Shown: positions 43,311 to 51,370, numbered from the stretch's first letter. The stretch: DNA of 52,744 nucleotides from Gallibacter sp963634825 (GCA_963634825.1 CAVHCP010000007.1:1-52744); one strand, 5' to 3'. The notes: generated from the letters alone by a model not told the origin. Numbers and translations are program-made.

Positions 43311-43880
43311 ATGGGATACGAAGTAAAGGTAGGAATATCAAATAAGCATGTACATTTGAGTCAGGCGGATGTAGAAACATTGTTTGGAAAAGGTCACGAG
43401 CTTACATATTTTAAGGATCTTGGATCAGGCCAGTTCTCTTGTGAAGAGAAGGTTGACCTCGTTGGACCTAAAAAGACTATAAAGGGTCTTAGAGTTTTAG
43501 GACCTGCAAGAAAAGAAACTCAGGTTGAGCTTGCACTTACAGACGGTAGACAGGCAGGCTTTGCACTTCCAATCAGAGAATCAGGAAAGCTCGAAGGCAC
43601 ACCTGGTTGCAAGCTAATCGGACCTTGCGGAGAAGTTGAGCTTGATCATGGCGTGATAGCAGCACTTAGACATTTGCACATTTCAGAGGGCGAAGCAAAA
43701 GAAGCAGGTCTTGAGGATAAGCAGATCATTAGCCTCAAGGTTAAAGGCGAAAGAGAACTCGTATTTGGCAATGTACTTGTAAGAGTTGGCGGAGAGCCAC
43801 CTGCATCAGTACATCTTGATACAGATGAGGGCAATGCAGCTTGTCTTTCACAGGGTTCAATGTGTGAGGTTATAAAATAA
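43311..43880 (+). CDS. PduL-type phosphate acyltransferase
   Basis: Transfers acyl groups between CoA and phosphate (acetyl- or propanoyl-CoA to acyl phosphate), feeding ATP formation by acetate kinase. The 189-aa protein is PduL-like: SNKHVHLS with the zinc histidines, GPARKETQVELALTD, GVIAALRHLHIS (third/fourth His) and the C-terminal DTDEGNAA motif. It has no N-terminal microcompartment-targeting helix and no microcompartment genes nearby, so it is probably the cytosolic phosphotransacetylase. AAGGAGG precedes ATG 43311. A terminator follows. Confidence 0.9.
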   Translation: MGYEVKVGISNKHVHLSQADVETLFGKGHELTYFKDLGSGQFSCEEKVDLVGPKKTIKGLRVLGPARKETQVELALTDGRQAGFALPIRESGKLEGTPGCKLIGPCGEVELDHGVIAALRHLHISEGEAKEAGLEDKQIISLKVKGERELVFGNVLVRVGGEPPASVHLDTDEGNAACLSQGSMCEVIK

Positions 43881-43901
43881 GTATAGCTTAAATGATAGAA
43901 G

Positions 43902-43929
43902 CAGGTAGCCACAAGCTACCTGTTTTTTC
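43902..43929 (+). terminator. rho-independent terminator after the PduL gene
   Basis: CAGGTAGC (43902-43909) and GCTACCTG (43915-43922), loop CACAA, then six T. Confidence 0.94.
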
Positions 43930-43974
43930 TAAAAGAAATTTAGGTTTAAATATAGGGGTTATAGGAGATGCAAA

Positions 43975-44631
43975 ATGGTCAATATAGGCAATGATTGGGA
44001 TGAGATATTAAAGGATGAATTTAAAAAAGATTATTACATAAAATTGCGCGAATTCCTGAAGGATGAGTACAAAACAAAGACGATTTATCCGGAGATGCAC
44101 GATATATATAACGCGCTTGCCTATACACCTTTTAAAAATGTAAAGGTCGTAATCATTGGGCAGGATCCTTATCATGGGCCAAATCAAGCGCATGGTTTGG
44201 CATTTTCCGTAAAAAAGGGCGTGAGGATACCGCCGTCGCTTGCGAATATATATAAAGAATTAAATGCAGATCTTGGGATTCCTATACCAGAGCACGGATG
44301 TCTCACAAAGTGGGCAAGAGAGGGCGTGCTTCTTTTAAATACCGTACTGACGGTGCGGGCAGGAGAGGCAAACAGCCATAAAAACAAGGGCTGGGAGAGA
44401 CTTACAGACACTATAATTGCAAAGCTAAACGAAAAGGAAGAAGGAATAGTTTTTATTCTTTGGGGAGCAAATGCGAGAAAGAAAAAGGAGCTCATAACAA
44501 ATCCAAATCACCACATAATAGAAAGCGTACACCCAAGCCCACTTTCTGCGCATAATGGATTTTTTGGAGGTAGATATTTTTCGCGTGCAAATGAGCACCT
44601 CGCAGAGCTGATAGACTGGAGGATTATATAA
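43975..44631 (+). CDS. ung: uracil-DNA glycosylase, family 1
   Basis: Removes uracil from DNA to start base-excision repair. The 218-aa protein shows the water-activating GQDPYHG (D64), the uracil-binding AHGLAFSV, LLLNTVLTVRAG and the minor-groove HPSPLSAHNGFFG loop near residue 187. ATAGGAGATG lies upstream of ATG 43975. It is bounded by a terminator before and a promoter after, so it is probably monocistronic; no clear promoter is visible in 43930-43960. Confidence 0.97.
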   Translation: MVNIGNDWDEILKDEFKKDYYIKLREFLKDEYKTKTIYPEMHDIYNALAYTPFKNVKVVIIGQDPYHGPNQAHGLAFSVKKGVRIPPSLANIYKELNADLGIPIPEHGCLTKWAREGVLLLNTVLTVRAGEANSHKNKGWERLTDTIIAKLNEKEEGIVFILWGANARKKKELITNPNHHIIESVHPSPLSAHNGFFGGRYFSRANEHLAELIDWRII

Positions 44632-44644
44632 TATAAAAAAAGTG

Positions 44645-44673
44645 TTGTAAATTTTTCCCACTTGATATATAAT
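44645..44673 (+). promoter_or_regulatory. promoter of the TadZ-like gene
   Basis: TTGTAA (44645-44650), a 17-base spacer and TATAAT (44668-44673), 25 bases before the ATG, with AAAGGAAGTGG between. Confidence 0.7.
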
Positions 44674-44697
44674 TGCCACGAAAGGAAGTGGTAAAAA

Positions 44698-45822
44698 ATG
44701 GAAAAAATAAATGCGATATTATTTATCTCCGATGAGGAATATACAAAGGCGCTTATCACATGTATGCAGAGCGCAAGGCTTCCGATTGATTTTACAATAT
44801 GCGGGGAAGCAGGTAGGCTTGATGCGACGTTTAAAGCAAAATATAAAAATTTTGATATTTTGATAACTGACATTGCGAAGCTTTCGGTGGCTGTCAAAGA
44901 AATGACAACGCATATAATGTATATATCGGAGGATAGAGAAAAATGCCGGACAGAAAATATTTTATACAAATATAGCAATATGACGGAGACGGTAGATAAA
45001 ATTTTTGAGCTTTGTGGCAAAAAAAGAGGAGAGATATTTGAGATTGCGCAAAAAGAAGCTAATGGCAAATGTATGACTTATGCTGTAACTGCACCAAAGG
45101 GAGGAATAGGCGTCAGCAGCGTTGCGGTAGGGCTCGCAAAGGATTTTGCTTTGGCAGGTGGCAAAAATGTTTTATATCTTTCGATTGGGGAATGGCACAG
45201 CGAGCGTAGATATTTTGCACCGGCAAATGATGCCTCGCAAGGCAATCTCAGAGAATATTTGTATGAGATTAAATACGCAAAAAAACCGTTTTACGAGAGC
45301 AAAAGCAGTTATTTTAACAGAGACTTGTATGGGATATATTCGTTTAATACGACGACATTTGAAAATATCTTAATGGATTTGAGTCTTGATGATTTTATGA
45401 TTTTTTTGATGAAGCTAAAGACTTCTGACCTTTTTGATATCATTATCCTTGATATCGGTCTATGTGAAGGCAAATATGCGGACTGCGCAAAAGAGGCTTC
45501 TGATTTTATAGTATATTTGACGGAAGAGAGCCCCGATATTTTAGAGGAGCTGCTTTTGAGAAGAGAAAAGAAAAAATTTGCACAAAAGCTGATAGTTGCA
45601 GAGAATTTTAAAATCGTATCATCTCCCAAGTTTGAAGAATTCTTTAGTGAGAGTGAGGAAGATGAGGAGTTAAAGACGGAGAAGGAGCAAAGAATATTTA
45701 TAGCGCGCGACGATGAAGCGTTTGGTATGGCAAATGGCGTGCGGGAGGTTGACATTTCGGGCAAGTTTGGCAGATCTATAAGGGAAATTATTGAAAGATG
45801 CTCAAATACTTTTTGCCTTTGA
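44698..45822 (+). CDS. TadZ/CpaE-like protein (pseudo-receiver plus ParA/MinD-like ATPase)
   Basis: A 374-aa protein. Residues about 1-108 look like a degenerate receiver domain (AILFISDEE, FDILITD, IMYISED). Residues about 125-374 look like a MinD/ParA-family P-loop domain: the deviant Walker A is KGGIGVSS (134-141), where the usual GK[ST] lysine is valine while the signature first lysine stays; Walker B-like DIIILDIGL follows at about 255. Receiver plus atypical MinD is the architecture of TadZ/CpaE, which positions Tad/Flp pili. No other tad gene is adjacent. Sequence similarity is modest, so another ParA-like role is possible. Confidence 0.62.
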   Translation: MEKINAILFISDEEYTKALITCMQSARLPIDFTICGEAGRLDATFKAKYKNFDILITDIAKLSVAVKEMTTHIMYISEDREKCRTENILYKYSNMTETVDKIFELCGKKRGEIFEIAQKEANGKCMTYAVTAPKGGIGVSSVAVGLAKDFALAGGKNVLYLSIGEWHSERRYFAPANDASQGNLREYLYEIKYAKKPFYESKSSYFNRDLYGIYSFNTTTFENILMDLSLDDFMIFLMKLKTSDLFDIIILDIGLCEGKYADCAKEASDFIVYLTEESPDILEELLLRREKKKFAQKLIVAENFKIVSSPKFEEFFSESEEDEELKTEKEQRIFIARDDEAFGMANGVREVDISGKFGRSIREIIERCSNTFCL

Positions 45823-45846
45823 TAAGGATTTTGGGTGTGTTATAAT
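45819..45846 (+). promoter_or_regulatory. promoter of the phosphate module
   Basis: TTGATA (45819-45824), a 16-base spacer and TATAAT (45841-45846) with a TGT extension (TGTTATAAT). Its -10 box overlaps the left arm of the four-way-junction palindrome. Confidence 0.75.
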
Positions 45847-45968
45847 CATAGTGCAGATATACACACCACCTTTGGTGGTGTGTATATGCAGAGCTTTAGC
45901 CCTCAAAGTTTGCGAGCTAAAGCTCTGCGGGAGCAGCCGCTCCCCTGCACTATGATTTTGCAATCATA
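45844..45968 (+). promoter_or_regulatory. four-way-junction palindrome in the leader of the first Na/Pi transporter
   Basis: An outer 13-bp perfect stem (45844-45856 with 45945-45957) encloses three abutting perfect hairpins with no unpaired base between them: 45857-45870/45874-45887 (14 bp, TTT loop), 45888-45900/45916-45928 (13 bp, 15-base loop) and 45929-45934/45939-45944 (6 bp, AGCC loop). TATGATT (45951-45957) can instead pair with AATCATA (45962-45968), just before the GGAGGT at 45977. It matches no riboswitch class I know. It may act as leader RNA, attenuator or cruciform DNA. Confidence 0.8.
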
Positions 45969-45989
45969 AAACATATGGAGGTAACAGAA

Positions 45990-47615
45990 GTGCAAACAGT
46001 TTTACTTGCAGGAACAGTACTGGGAGGACTTGCAGTTTTTATATTTGGCATACATCTGATGTCAGACGGTCTTTTGCAGAGCGTAGGTGACAGGATGCAA
46101 GGCATATTATCAAAGCTGACATCAAATCTTTTCGTTGTATTTTTGATAGGCGCTCTTATAACGATTATTTTACAGAGTGCGGCGGCAACGATAATTATGG
46201 CAATAAGCTTTGTCAACGCGCGATTTATGAAGCTTTCGCAGGCGATCGCCGTGACAATAGGTGCAAATCTCGGTGGCGTTGTAACATCGCAAATAATAGC
46301 CTTTAACATAGGCAGCTATGCGTGGTGCTTTGTATTTGTAGGATTTATCCTTCTGTTTTTCCTAAAATCAAGAGAAATAGCAAAAGTACTCGGACAGATC
46401 CTCATGGGCTTCGGTTTGATGTTTGTCGCTATGAGCACGATGAGAACAGGCTTTTTAGGACTCGCAGAATTGCAAGGCTTTATGGAATTTGTGCGCGCGG
46501 TGCTTGATATTCCTGTAATAGCAATGCTTATCGGAGTGATATTATCATTTGCCCTAAATTCGTCAACAGCTGTTATAGCAGTTGTTCAGAGTTGCTCGTT
46601 GACATATCAAAGCGTAGTACCAGTCGTGATAGGAGCCAACCTCGGCGTTGCTATTATGACGCTACTTATAGTACGCAAGACAAAAGCGGGCAAGAGAGTC
46701 GGTCTTTCGCATATTTTATTTAATCTCTTTGGCGTGATACTGATGATGTGTCTGCTCTCGTGGATTGTGCCTTTTATAAGCGAGCTTACACCGCAAGAAG
46801 CAAATCTCGATTTTGCACGGAATGTTGCAAATACTCATTTAATATTTAATCTGCTTTGTACGATAGTTTTCTTGCCGTTGATAAAGCCTCTCGAAAAGCT
46901 TTTAAAGGCTTTGATACCATCCGAAAATGACGAAAAAAATGAGAGAGAAGAAAGACTAAAAGTAGATGTCCTCGACGAAAATCTTGTAGATCAGCCTGCA
47001 GCCGCTATGCAAATAGCAATAGCCCAGCTTGTGAAGCTCGGTCAGCTTGTAACGCAGATGCTTGTTATGAGCAAAAAGGCATTTATATCCGGCGATATAG
47101 CCGAAGCAAGAGATGTGATAAGAGAGGACAAAACAGTAAATTTGATGAGAGGAAAGACTATACAGTACATAGCAAAAATTTTAGCTTCCGACAATACGAC
47201 AGATGAGCAAAAAAATCAATTTGCAGGTCTGTATCATATCGCACTCGATATAGAGCATATAGGAGATTATTGCAAAAATATTGCAACCTTTGGCAGAGAA
47301 AAAGAGGCAAATGGATATGTTTTGTCGGACAAAGCATATGTGGAGATTTATAAATGCTTTGATATGATCAAAAAGATGATGGATGACACATTTGTGGCAC
47401 TTGCCGAGTGGGACGGTACGATTGCAAAAAGCGTTTTGAACCAGGAACAAAGAGTAAATGATACAGAAATGCACTTCAAGGAAAAACATGTAAAAAGGCT
47501 TGAAATGGGCGAATGTTCTACGGCGGCTACCGTTATATATGTGGACACATTGCACAATCTTGAGCGAATAGGCGACAGCTGTACAAATATAGCAGGCGTT
47601 ATCCGCAAAGCATAA
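45990..47615 (+). CDS. Na/Pi cotransporter family protein with PhoU-like domain (copy 1)
   Basis: A sodium-coupled phosphate transporter of the NptA/YjbB family. GTG 45990 is preferred (GGAGGT at 45977-45982, 7 bases upstream; the in-frame ATG 45975 overlaps it), giving 541 aa. Two inverted repeats of TM helices lie in about 1-320, then a cytosolic PhoU-like helical domain (about 335-541) with DIEHIGDYCKNI and HNLERIGDSCTNIA motifs. The signature QSSSAT repeats are altered: QSAAAT in repeat 1 and NSSTAV in repeat 2, and GANIGTTIT reads GANLGGVVT. Transport properties may therefore differ from copy 2 at 49350. It begins the phosphate module, followed by phoB-like and phoR-like genes. Confidence 0.88.
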   Translation: MQTVLLAGTVLGGLAVFIFGIHLMSDGLLQSVGDRMQGILSKLTSNLFVVFLIGALITIILQSAAATIIMAISFVNARFMKLSQAIAVTIGANLGGVVTSQIIAFNIGSYAWCFVFVGFILLFFLKSREIAKVLGQILMGFGLMFVAMSTMRTGFLGLAELQGFMEFVRAVLDIPVIAMLIGVILSFALNSSTAVIAVVQSCSLTYQSVVPVVIGANLGVAIMTLLIVRKTKAGKRVGLSHILFNLFGVILMMCLLSWIVPFISELTPQEANLDFARNVANTHLIFNLLCTIVFLPLIKPLEKLLKALIPSENDEKNEREERLKVDVLDENLVDQPAAAMQIAIAQLVKLGQLVTQMLVMSKKAFISGDIAEARDVIREDKTVNLMRGKTIQYIAKILASDNTTDEQKNQFAGLYHIALDIEHIGDYCKNIATFGREKEANGYVLSDKAYVEIYKCFDMIKKMMDDTFVALAEWDGTIAKSVLNQEQRVNDTEMHFKEKHVKRLEMGECSTAATVIYVDTLHNLERIGDSCTNIAGVIRKA

Positions 47616-47666
47616 ATAGTCAACTTGGATATAAGACATTTCCCCGGAGATCAAAAGGAGAGAGAT

Positions 47667-48374
47667 ATGAAAAAGAAAATCTTGATCATAGAAGACGAAG
47701 TAAATATCAGAGAGCTTGTGATGTACAACCTAAAGGCTAACGGATATGAACCGCTCGAAGCGGAGGACGGTATAACAGGCATTACAAAGGTATACAAGGA
47801 AAAGCCGGATTTGATATTGCTGGATATTATGCTCCCGGGAAAGGACGGATATGAGATCTGCAAAGAGCTTCGCTCGGAGGGCATCAATACGCCTATAATC
47901 ATGCTGACTGCAAAAGCCGAAGAGGTAGACAAGGTTTTAGGACTTGAGTTTGGCGCAGATGATTATATAGCAAAGCCATTTGGCATACGCGAGCTTCTTG
48001 CGAGGATAAAGGCGATCCTCAGAAGGACAGAAATGGATAATGCGGCAAGACCGGCAGACAACTCCGATGACGAAAAAGAAACTATTGTCGCAGGCGATAT
48101 AAAAATAGACCAGGCGAGGCACGAGGTTAGAGTTTCCGAAAAGATAATAGAGCTCACATATAAGGAATATGAGCTACTTTCGTTTTTGGCAAAACACAGA
48201 GGCAGAGTCTACTCAAGGGATGAACTTCTCGATAAGGTATGGGGTATCGAATATGTCGGCGAGACAAGGACAGTCGATGTCCATATCAGACATTTGAGAC
48301 AAAAGCTTGGTACGGACAAAAATGGCGAGGATTATATAGAGACTATAAGAGGTAGAGGATATAAGGTAAGATGA
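47667..48374 (+). CDS. phoB: OmpR/PhoB-family response regulator
   Basis: DNA-binding regulator of a two-component system. The 235-aa protein has a receiver domain with the acidic pocket E9/D10, phospho-acceptor D53 (LILLDIMLPG), T/S and K105-type KPFGIREL, and a C-terminal winged-helix domain (about 135-235; ELTYKEYELLSFLAKHRGRVYSRDELLDKVWG and RTVDVHIRHLRQKLG). The frame opens at TTG 47625, but ATG 47667 has AAAGGAGAGAG upstream and is the natural N-terminus. Placement between phosphate transporters supports PhoB/PhoP function. The stop overlaps the kinase start (ATGA). Confidence 0.9.
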   Translation: MKKKILIIEDEVNIRELVMYNLKANGYEPLEAEDGITGITKVYKEKPDLILLDIMLPGKDGYEICKELRSEGINTPIIMLTAKAEEVDKVLGLEFGADDYIAKPFGIRELLARIKAILRRTEMDNAARPADNSDDEKETIVAGDIKIDQARHEVRVSEKIIELTYKEYELLSFLAKHRGRVYSRDELLDKVWGIEYVGETRTVDVHIRHLRQKLGTDKNGEDYIETIRGRGYKVR

Positions 48375-49258
48375 AAATAAAATGGAGCATAGCAACGCTC
48401 ATCATAGCAATTTTAGATATATTGGCGGCACTTTTATTAAAGGATAGCAGCGTCCTTATGGCGATAACCATTTGCCTCATCACATGTATTGGCGGTATGT
48501 CAGTTTATTTTCTGTTCAAAAGCTCACTTCAAAATATGCAAGAACAGGTCAAGGAGGTAGAGAAAGAAAATAAACAGGTTGAAAATATCAGAACAGAATT
48601 TGTAGCAAATGTGAGCCACGAGCTAAAAACACCTTTAACATCTATATCAGGATTTATCGAAACGCTTCAGGCAGGAGCAGTGGAGGATCCGGAAACAAGA
48701 GACAGATTTATAGAAATCATAGCTATCGAAACAGCACGCCTAAAGAGACTGATAGATGATATTTTAGTATTATCAGACATCGAGAGCTCTATGGACATGT
48801 CAGAGCAAAATATAAATGTTTGTGAAGTTATAGACGATATCGCGGAGGTTTTGTCGCCGATAGCAAATAAGAGAAAAATTTCAATTATAAATGAAACAGA
48901 TAAAACGCTTTCTCTTGTAGGCAGCGAAGATAAATTTAGGCAGATGCTTTTAAATCTCATAGAAAATGCAATCAAATATGGCAAAATGGACGGTCATGTT
49001 TGGATAATAGGCAAGGAGACAGATAAGCAAAAAATCATAACAGTAAAAGACGATGGCATAGGAATAGAAAAAAAAGACCTCGAGCGCATAGCCGAGCGAT
49101 TTTATCGCGTTGACAAATCCAGATCAACAAAGGTTGGCGGGACAGGGCTTGGGCTTTCAATCGTAAAGCATACGGCAACGCTGTTTAATGGCAGGCTCGA
49201 TGTAAAGAGCAAACTCGGTGTAGGCTCCGAATTTTCAATCATTATAGAAAAAAATTAA
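48371..49258 (+). CDS. phoR: PhoR-like sensor histidine kinase lacking an extracytoplasmic domain
   Basis: A 295-aa kinase that probably phosphorylates the adjacent regulator. Two TM helices (about 6-24 and 28-49) are joined by only a few residues, so there is no extracellular sensor and no PAS domain; a short coiled coil leads to the HisKA box NVSHELKTPLTSISGF (H83), then the HATPase N box (NLIENAIKYG), G1 (DDGIGIEKKD), F and G2 (GGTGLGLSIVKH). ATGA overlap with the regulator gene ensures coupling. Family kinases often respond via PhoU; here the PhoU-like domains of the neighbouring transporters could fill that role (inference). Confidence 0.9.
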   Translation: MKIKWSIATLIIAILDILAALLLKDSSVLMAITICLITCIGGMSVYFLFKSSLQNMQEQVKEVEKENKQVENIRTEFVANVSHELKTPLTSISGFIETLQAGAVEDPETRDRFIEIIAIETARLKRLIDDILVLSDIESSMDMSEQNINVCEVIDDIAEVLSPIANKRKISIINETDKTLSLVGSEDKFRQMLLNLIENAIKYGKMDGHVWIIGKETDKQKIITVKDDGIGIEKKDLERIAERFYRVDKSRSTKVGGTGLGLSIVKHTATLFNGRLDVKSKLGVGSEFSIIIEKN

Positions 49259-49317
49259 CATTATCTTAACAAAACTTTAACTTTACAGTAACTAAAAGCC
49301 GTAAAAAAAGATATAAA
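49255..49317 (+). promoter_or_regulatory. Pho-box-like array and promoter of the second Na/Pi transporter
   Basis: Four hexamers in direct repeat at an exact 11-base period: TTAACA (49255), TTAACA (49266), TTAACT (49277) and GTAACT (49288). The first overlaps the phoR stop codon. A -10-like TATAAA (49312-49317) begins 18 bases after the last repeat; no -35 box is needed in activator-dependent Pho promoters. The pattern resembles PhoP/PhoB binding sites of other bacteria. Confidence 0.75.
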
Positions 49318-49349
49318 ATTAAAAGCAGGTTAATGTATAGGAGGTTTTG

Positions 49350-51053
49350 ATGAGTCAGCAAACATTTCAAATAATAGTCACATTGTTTGGCGGATTGGCT
49401 ATCTTTATTTACGGTATGAATCTCATGAGCGACGGCTTGCAAAAAGCCGCAGGCGATAAGATGAGAAATATTCTTGCGATGCTTACAAAAAACCCGGTTA
49501 TGGGAGTTTGCGCAGGAGCACTTGTAACGGCAGTATTGCAGTCATCAAGTGCAACAACAGTAATGGTAATAGGATTTACAAGTGCAGGTCTTATGAAGCT
49601 AAAACAAGCGATAAGCGTTATTATGGGTGCCAATATAGGTACTACGATAACAGCACAGCTTATAGCCTTTAATATAGGCGATTATGCTTGGATTTTTGTA
49701 TTCATAGGCTTTGTACTTTATTTTTTCTTCAAGAAAAAAGAGATCGTAACAGATATCGGACAGATTATGTTTGGCTTTGGTCTTTTGTTTGTGGGAATAA
49801 ATACCATGAGCAATGTAATGGAGCCACTCGCACAGTCACCTGTATTTACGGATCTCATCATGAAGGTAGCAGACATACCGGTGCTCGGAGTACTTGTAGG
49901 TCTATGTATGACACTTGTAGTGCAGTCGAGCTCTGCAACAATCGCAGTTTTGCAAAACCTTGCTATGACAGTCGGACCTGACGGAGTCAGCTCCATAATA
50001 GGACTTGAGGGCGCTATACCGGTACTGTTTGGAGATAATATCGGTACAACTATAACAGCGCTATTAGCATCTATAGGCGCATCCAAAAATGCAAAGAGAA
50101 CTGCTATCTCGCATACAATCTTTAATATAACCGGTACACTGCTGTTTATATGGTTTGTTCCACAGATTGCGGATTTTGTGACAATGATTTCTCCAAAAGG
50201 ACCGGAAACAGAAGTTATTTCAAGACAGATTGCAAATACACATTTAATATTTAATATTACTGTGACATTGCTGTGGCTACCATTTATAAATGTGCTTGCT
50301 AAGATAGTTACATTGATTATTCCGGGAGAGGATAAGGAAAGGATTGGCGGAGAGCCTGTATTCCTTGATACAAATGTATTAGAGCAACCGATCTTTGCGA
50401 TACATCTTGCAATACAGGAGCTTGCCCGCAATGCTAGCCTGACATTTGATATGCTAAAAAAATCACGGCTTTCGTTTATAAATAATGATTCGCAGCTGGC
50501 AAAGGAAGTAATACAAACGGATGCGGTGGTCAACAATATAAGGACGAAGACGATCGAGTACTTGTCGCAAATACTTTCGTCCGAAAGTATCACGGACTTC
50601 CAAAAGGAAAGAGTTGCAGCCCTGATGCATGTATCATCGGATATTGAGCACATAGGTGATTATTGCAAAAATATTATAAGATTATCACAAGATAAAAATA
50701 AAAATAAATACTCCTTCTCGGAGGCGGCAAAGGTTGAGGTCGACGGATATTTCAATGACATAGAGGCGATGATCGAGCAGACAATCACCTGCCTTGAAAC
50801 AGGTAGCCTCGCGCTGGCGGAGGATGTATTAGAAAAGGAAAAAGGCATAAATGATACAGAGATCAAGATAAGAAAAGAGCATATGCACAGGATTGCCGAC
50901 GAGGAGCTTTCACCGGCAGTTACAGTTGTATTCCTTGATTTGATACACAATCTTGAGAGAGTCGGCGACAGCTGCAACAACATAGCAGAGGCCGTAATCA
51001 AAGGCTACCATGCAAAAAAAGCAAAGGAGCTGGCGGAGCGCATAGAGGATTGA
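49350..51053 (+). CDS. Na/Pi cotransporter family protein with PhoU-like domain (copy 2)
   Basis: Sodium-dependent phosphate uptake across the membrane. The 567-aa protein (ATG 49350, GGAGG 5 bases upstream) has two inverted TM repeats with intact signatures, LQSSSATTVMV in repeat 1 and VQSSSATIAVL in repeat 2, and GANIGTTIT/GDNIGTTIT loops. A PhoU-like helical domain (about 355-560) has DIEHIGDYCKNI and HNLERVGDSCNNIA. It is a paralogue of the gene at 45990 but keeps canonical binding motifs. The Pho-box-like array directly upstream suggests induction under phosphate limitation by the adjacent two-component system. A terminator follows. Confidence 0.93.
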   Translation: MSQQTFQIIVTLFGGLAIFIYGMNLMSDGLQKAAGDKMRNILAMLTKNPVMGVCAGALVTAVLQSSSATTVMVIGFTSAGLMKLKQAISVIMGANIGTTITAQLIAFNIGDYAWIFVFIGFVLYFFFKKKEIVTDIGQIMFGFGLLFVGINTMSNVMEPLAQSPVFTDLIMKVADIPVLGVLVGLCMTLVVQSSSATIAVLQNLAMTVGPDGVSSIIGLEGAIPVLFGDNIGTTITALLASIGASKNAKRTAISHTIFNITGTLLFIWFVPQIADFVTMISPKGPETEVISRQIANTHLIFNITVTLLWLPFINVLAKIVTLIIPGEDKERIGGEPVFLDTNVLEQPIFAIHLAIQELARNASLTFDMLKKSRLSFINNDSQLAKEVIQTDAVVNNIRTKTIEYLSQILSSESITDFQKERVAALMHVSSDIEHIGDYCKNIIRLSQDKNKNKYSFSEAAKVEVDGYFNDIEAMIEQTITCLETGSLALAEDVLEKEKGINDTEIKIRKEHMHRIADEELSPAVTVVFLDLIHNLERVGDSCNNIAEAVIKGYHAKKAKELAERIED

Positions 51054-51075
51054 GTATAAAAAATACTTTTTACAA

Positions 51076-51111
51076 ACAGGCTTTAGTTTGATTACTAACG
51101 CCTGTTTTTTA
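51076..51111 (+). terminator. terminator of the phosphate module
   Basis: ACAGGCTTTAGT (51076-51087) and ACTAACGCCTGT (51094-51105), one mismatch, followed by a run of T. Confidence 0.9.
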
Positions 51112-51120
51112 TCAAAATCT

Positions 51121-51234
51121 ATCAAGCGGCACAAAATGGATGCAATGTTTATCGGTGCGGTTTCGACGCCGTATAGATGTGATAGTGCGTCTGCAAAGGC
51201 GCCTCAAAACACCGCATTCATTTTGCGCTTATGA
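51121..51234. repeat. imperfect palindrome in the accessory end
   Basis: Left arm 51121-51170 and right arm about 51198-51234 pair imperfectly: ATCAAGCG/CGCTTATGAT, AAAATGGATGC with GCATTCATTTT, and CGGTGCGGTTTCGACGCC with GGCGCCTCAAAACACCG. It has no ORF. From 51235 to 51370 I see only more short GC-rich symmetric bits (GTGCCTGCGGAGGCGCA) and AT-rich sequence. Confidence 0.6.
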
Positions 51235-51370
51235 TAATAATTTCTAAACCGTTTAACTGGTGCCTGCGGAGGCGCAAGGTGGGCATATGACTTTTGGCGC
51301 ACAAACAAATATAAATTTTCTGGTGCACAGAAGCAAGGGAAAGAAAGATGAAGAAAATGGAAAAAAATGG

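Noticed and set aside
43311..43880. Bacterial microcompartment locus suggested by PduL
   Set aside because: No shell-protein gene, targeting peptide or aldehyde dehydrogenase lies nearby; the enzyme is probably cytosolic.
45841..45968. Assigning the four-way-junction element to a known riboswitch or to a tRNA-like gene
   Set aside because: The stem lengths (14, 13, 6 and 13 bp) and absence of T-loop or anticodon features exclude a tRNA, and no known aptamer core sequence is recognisable.
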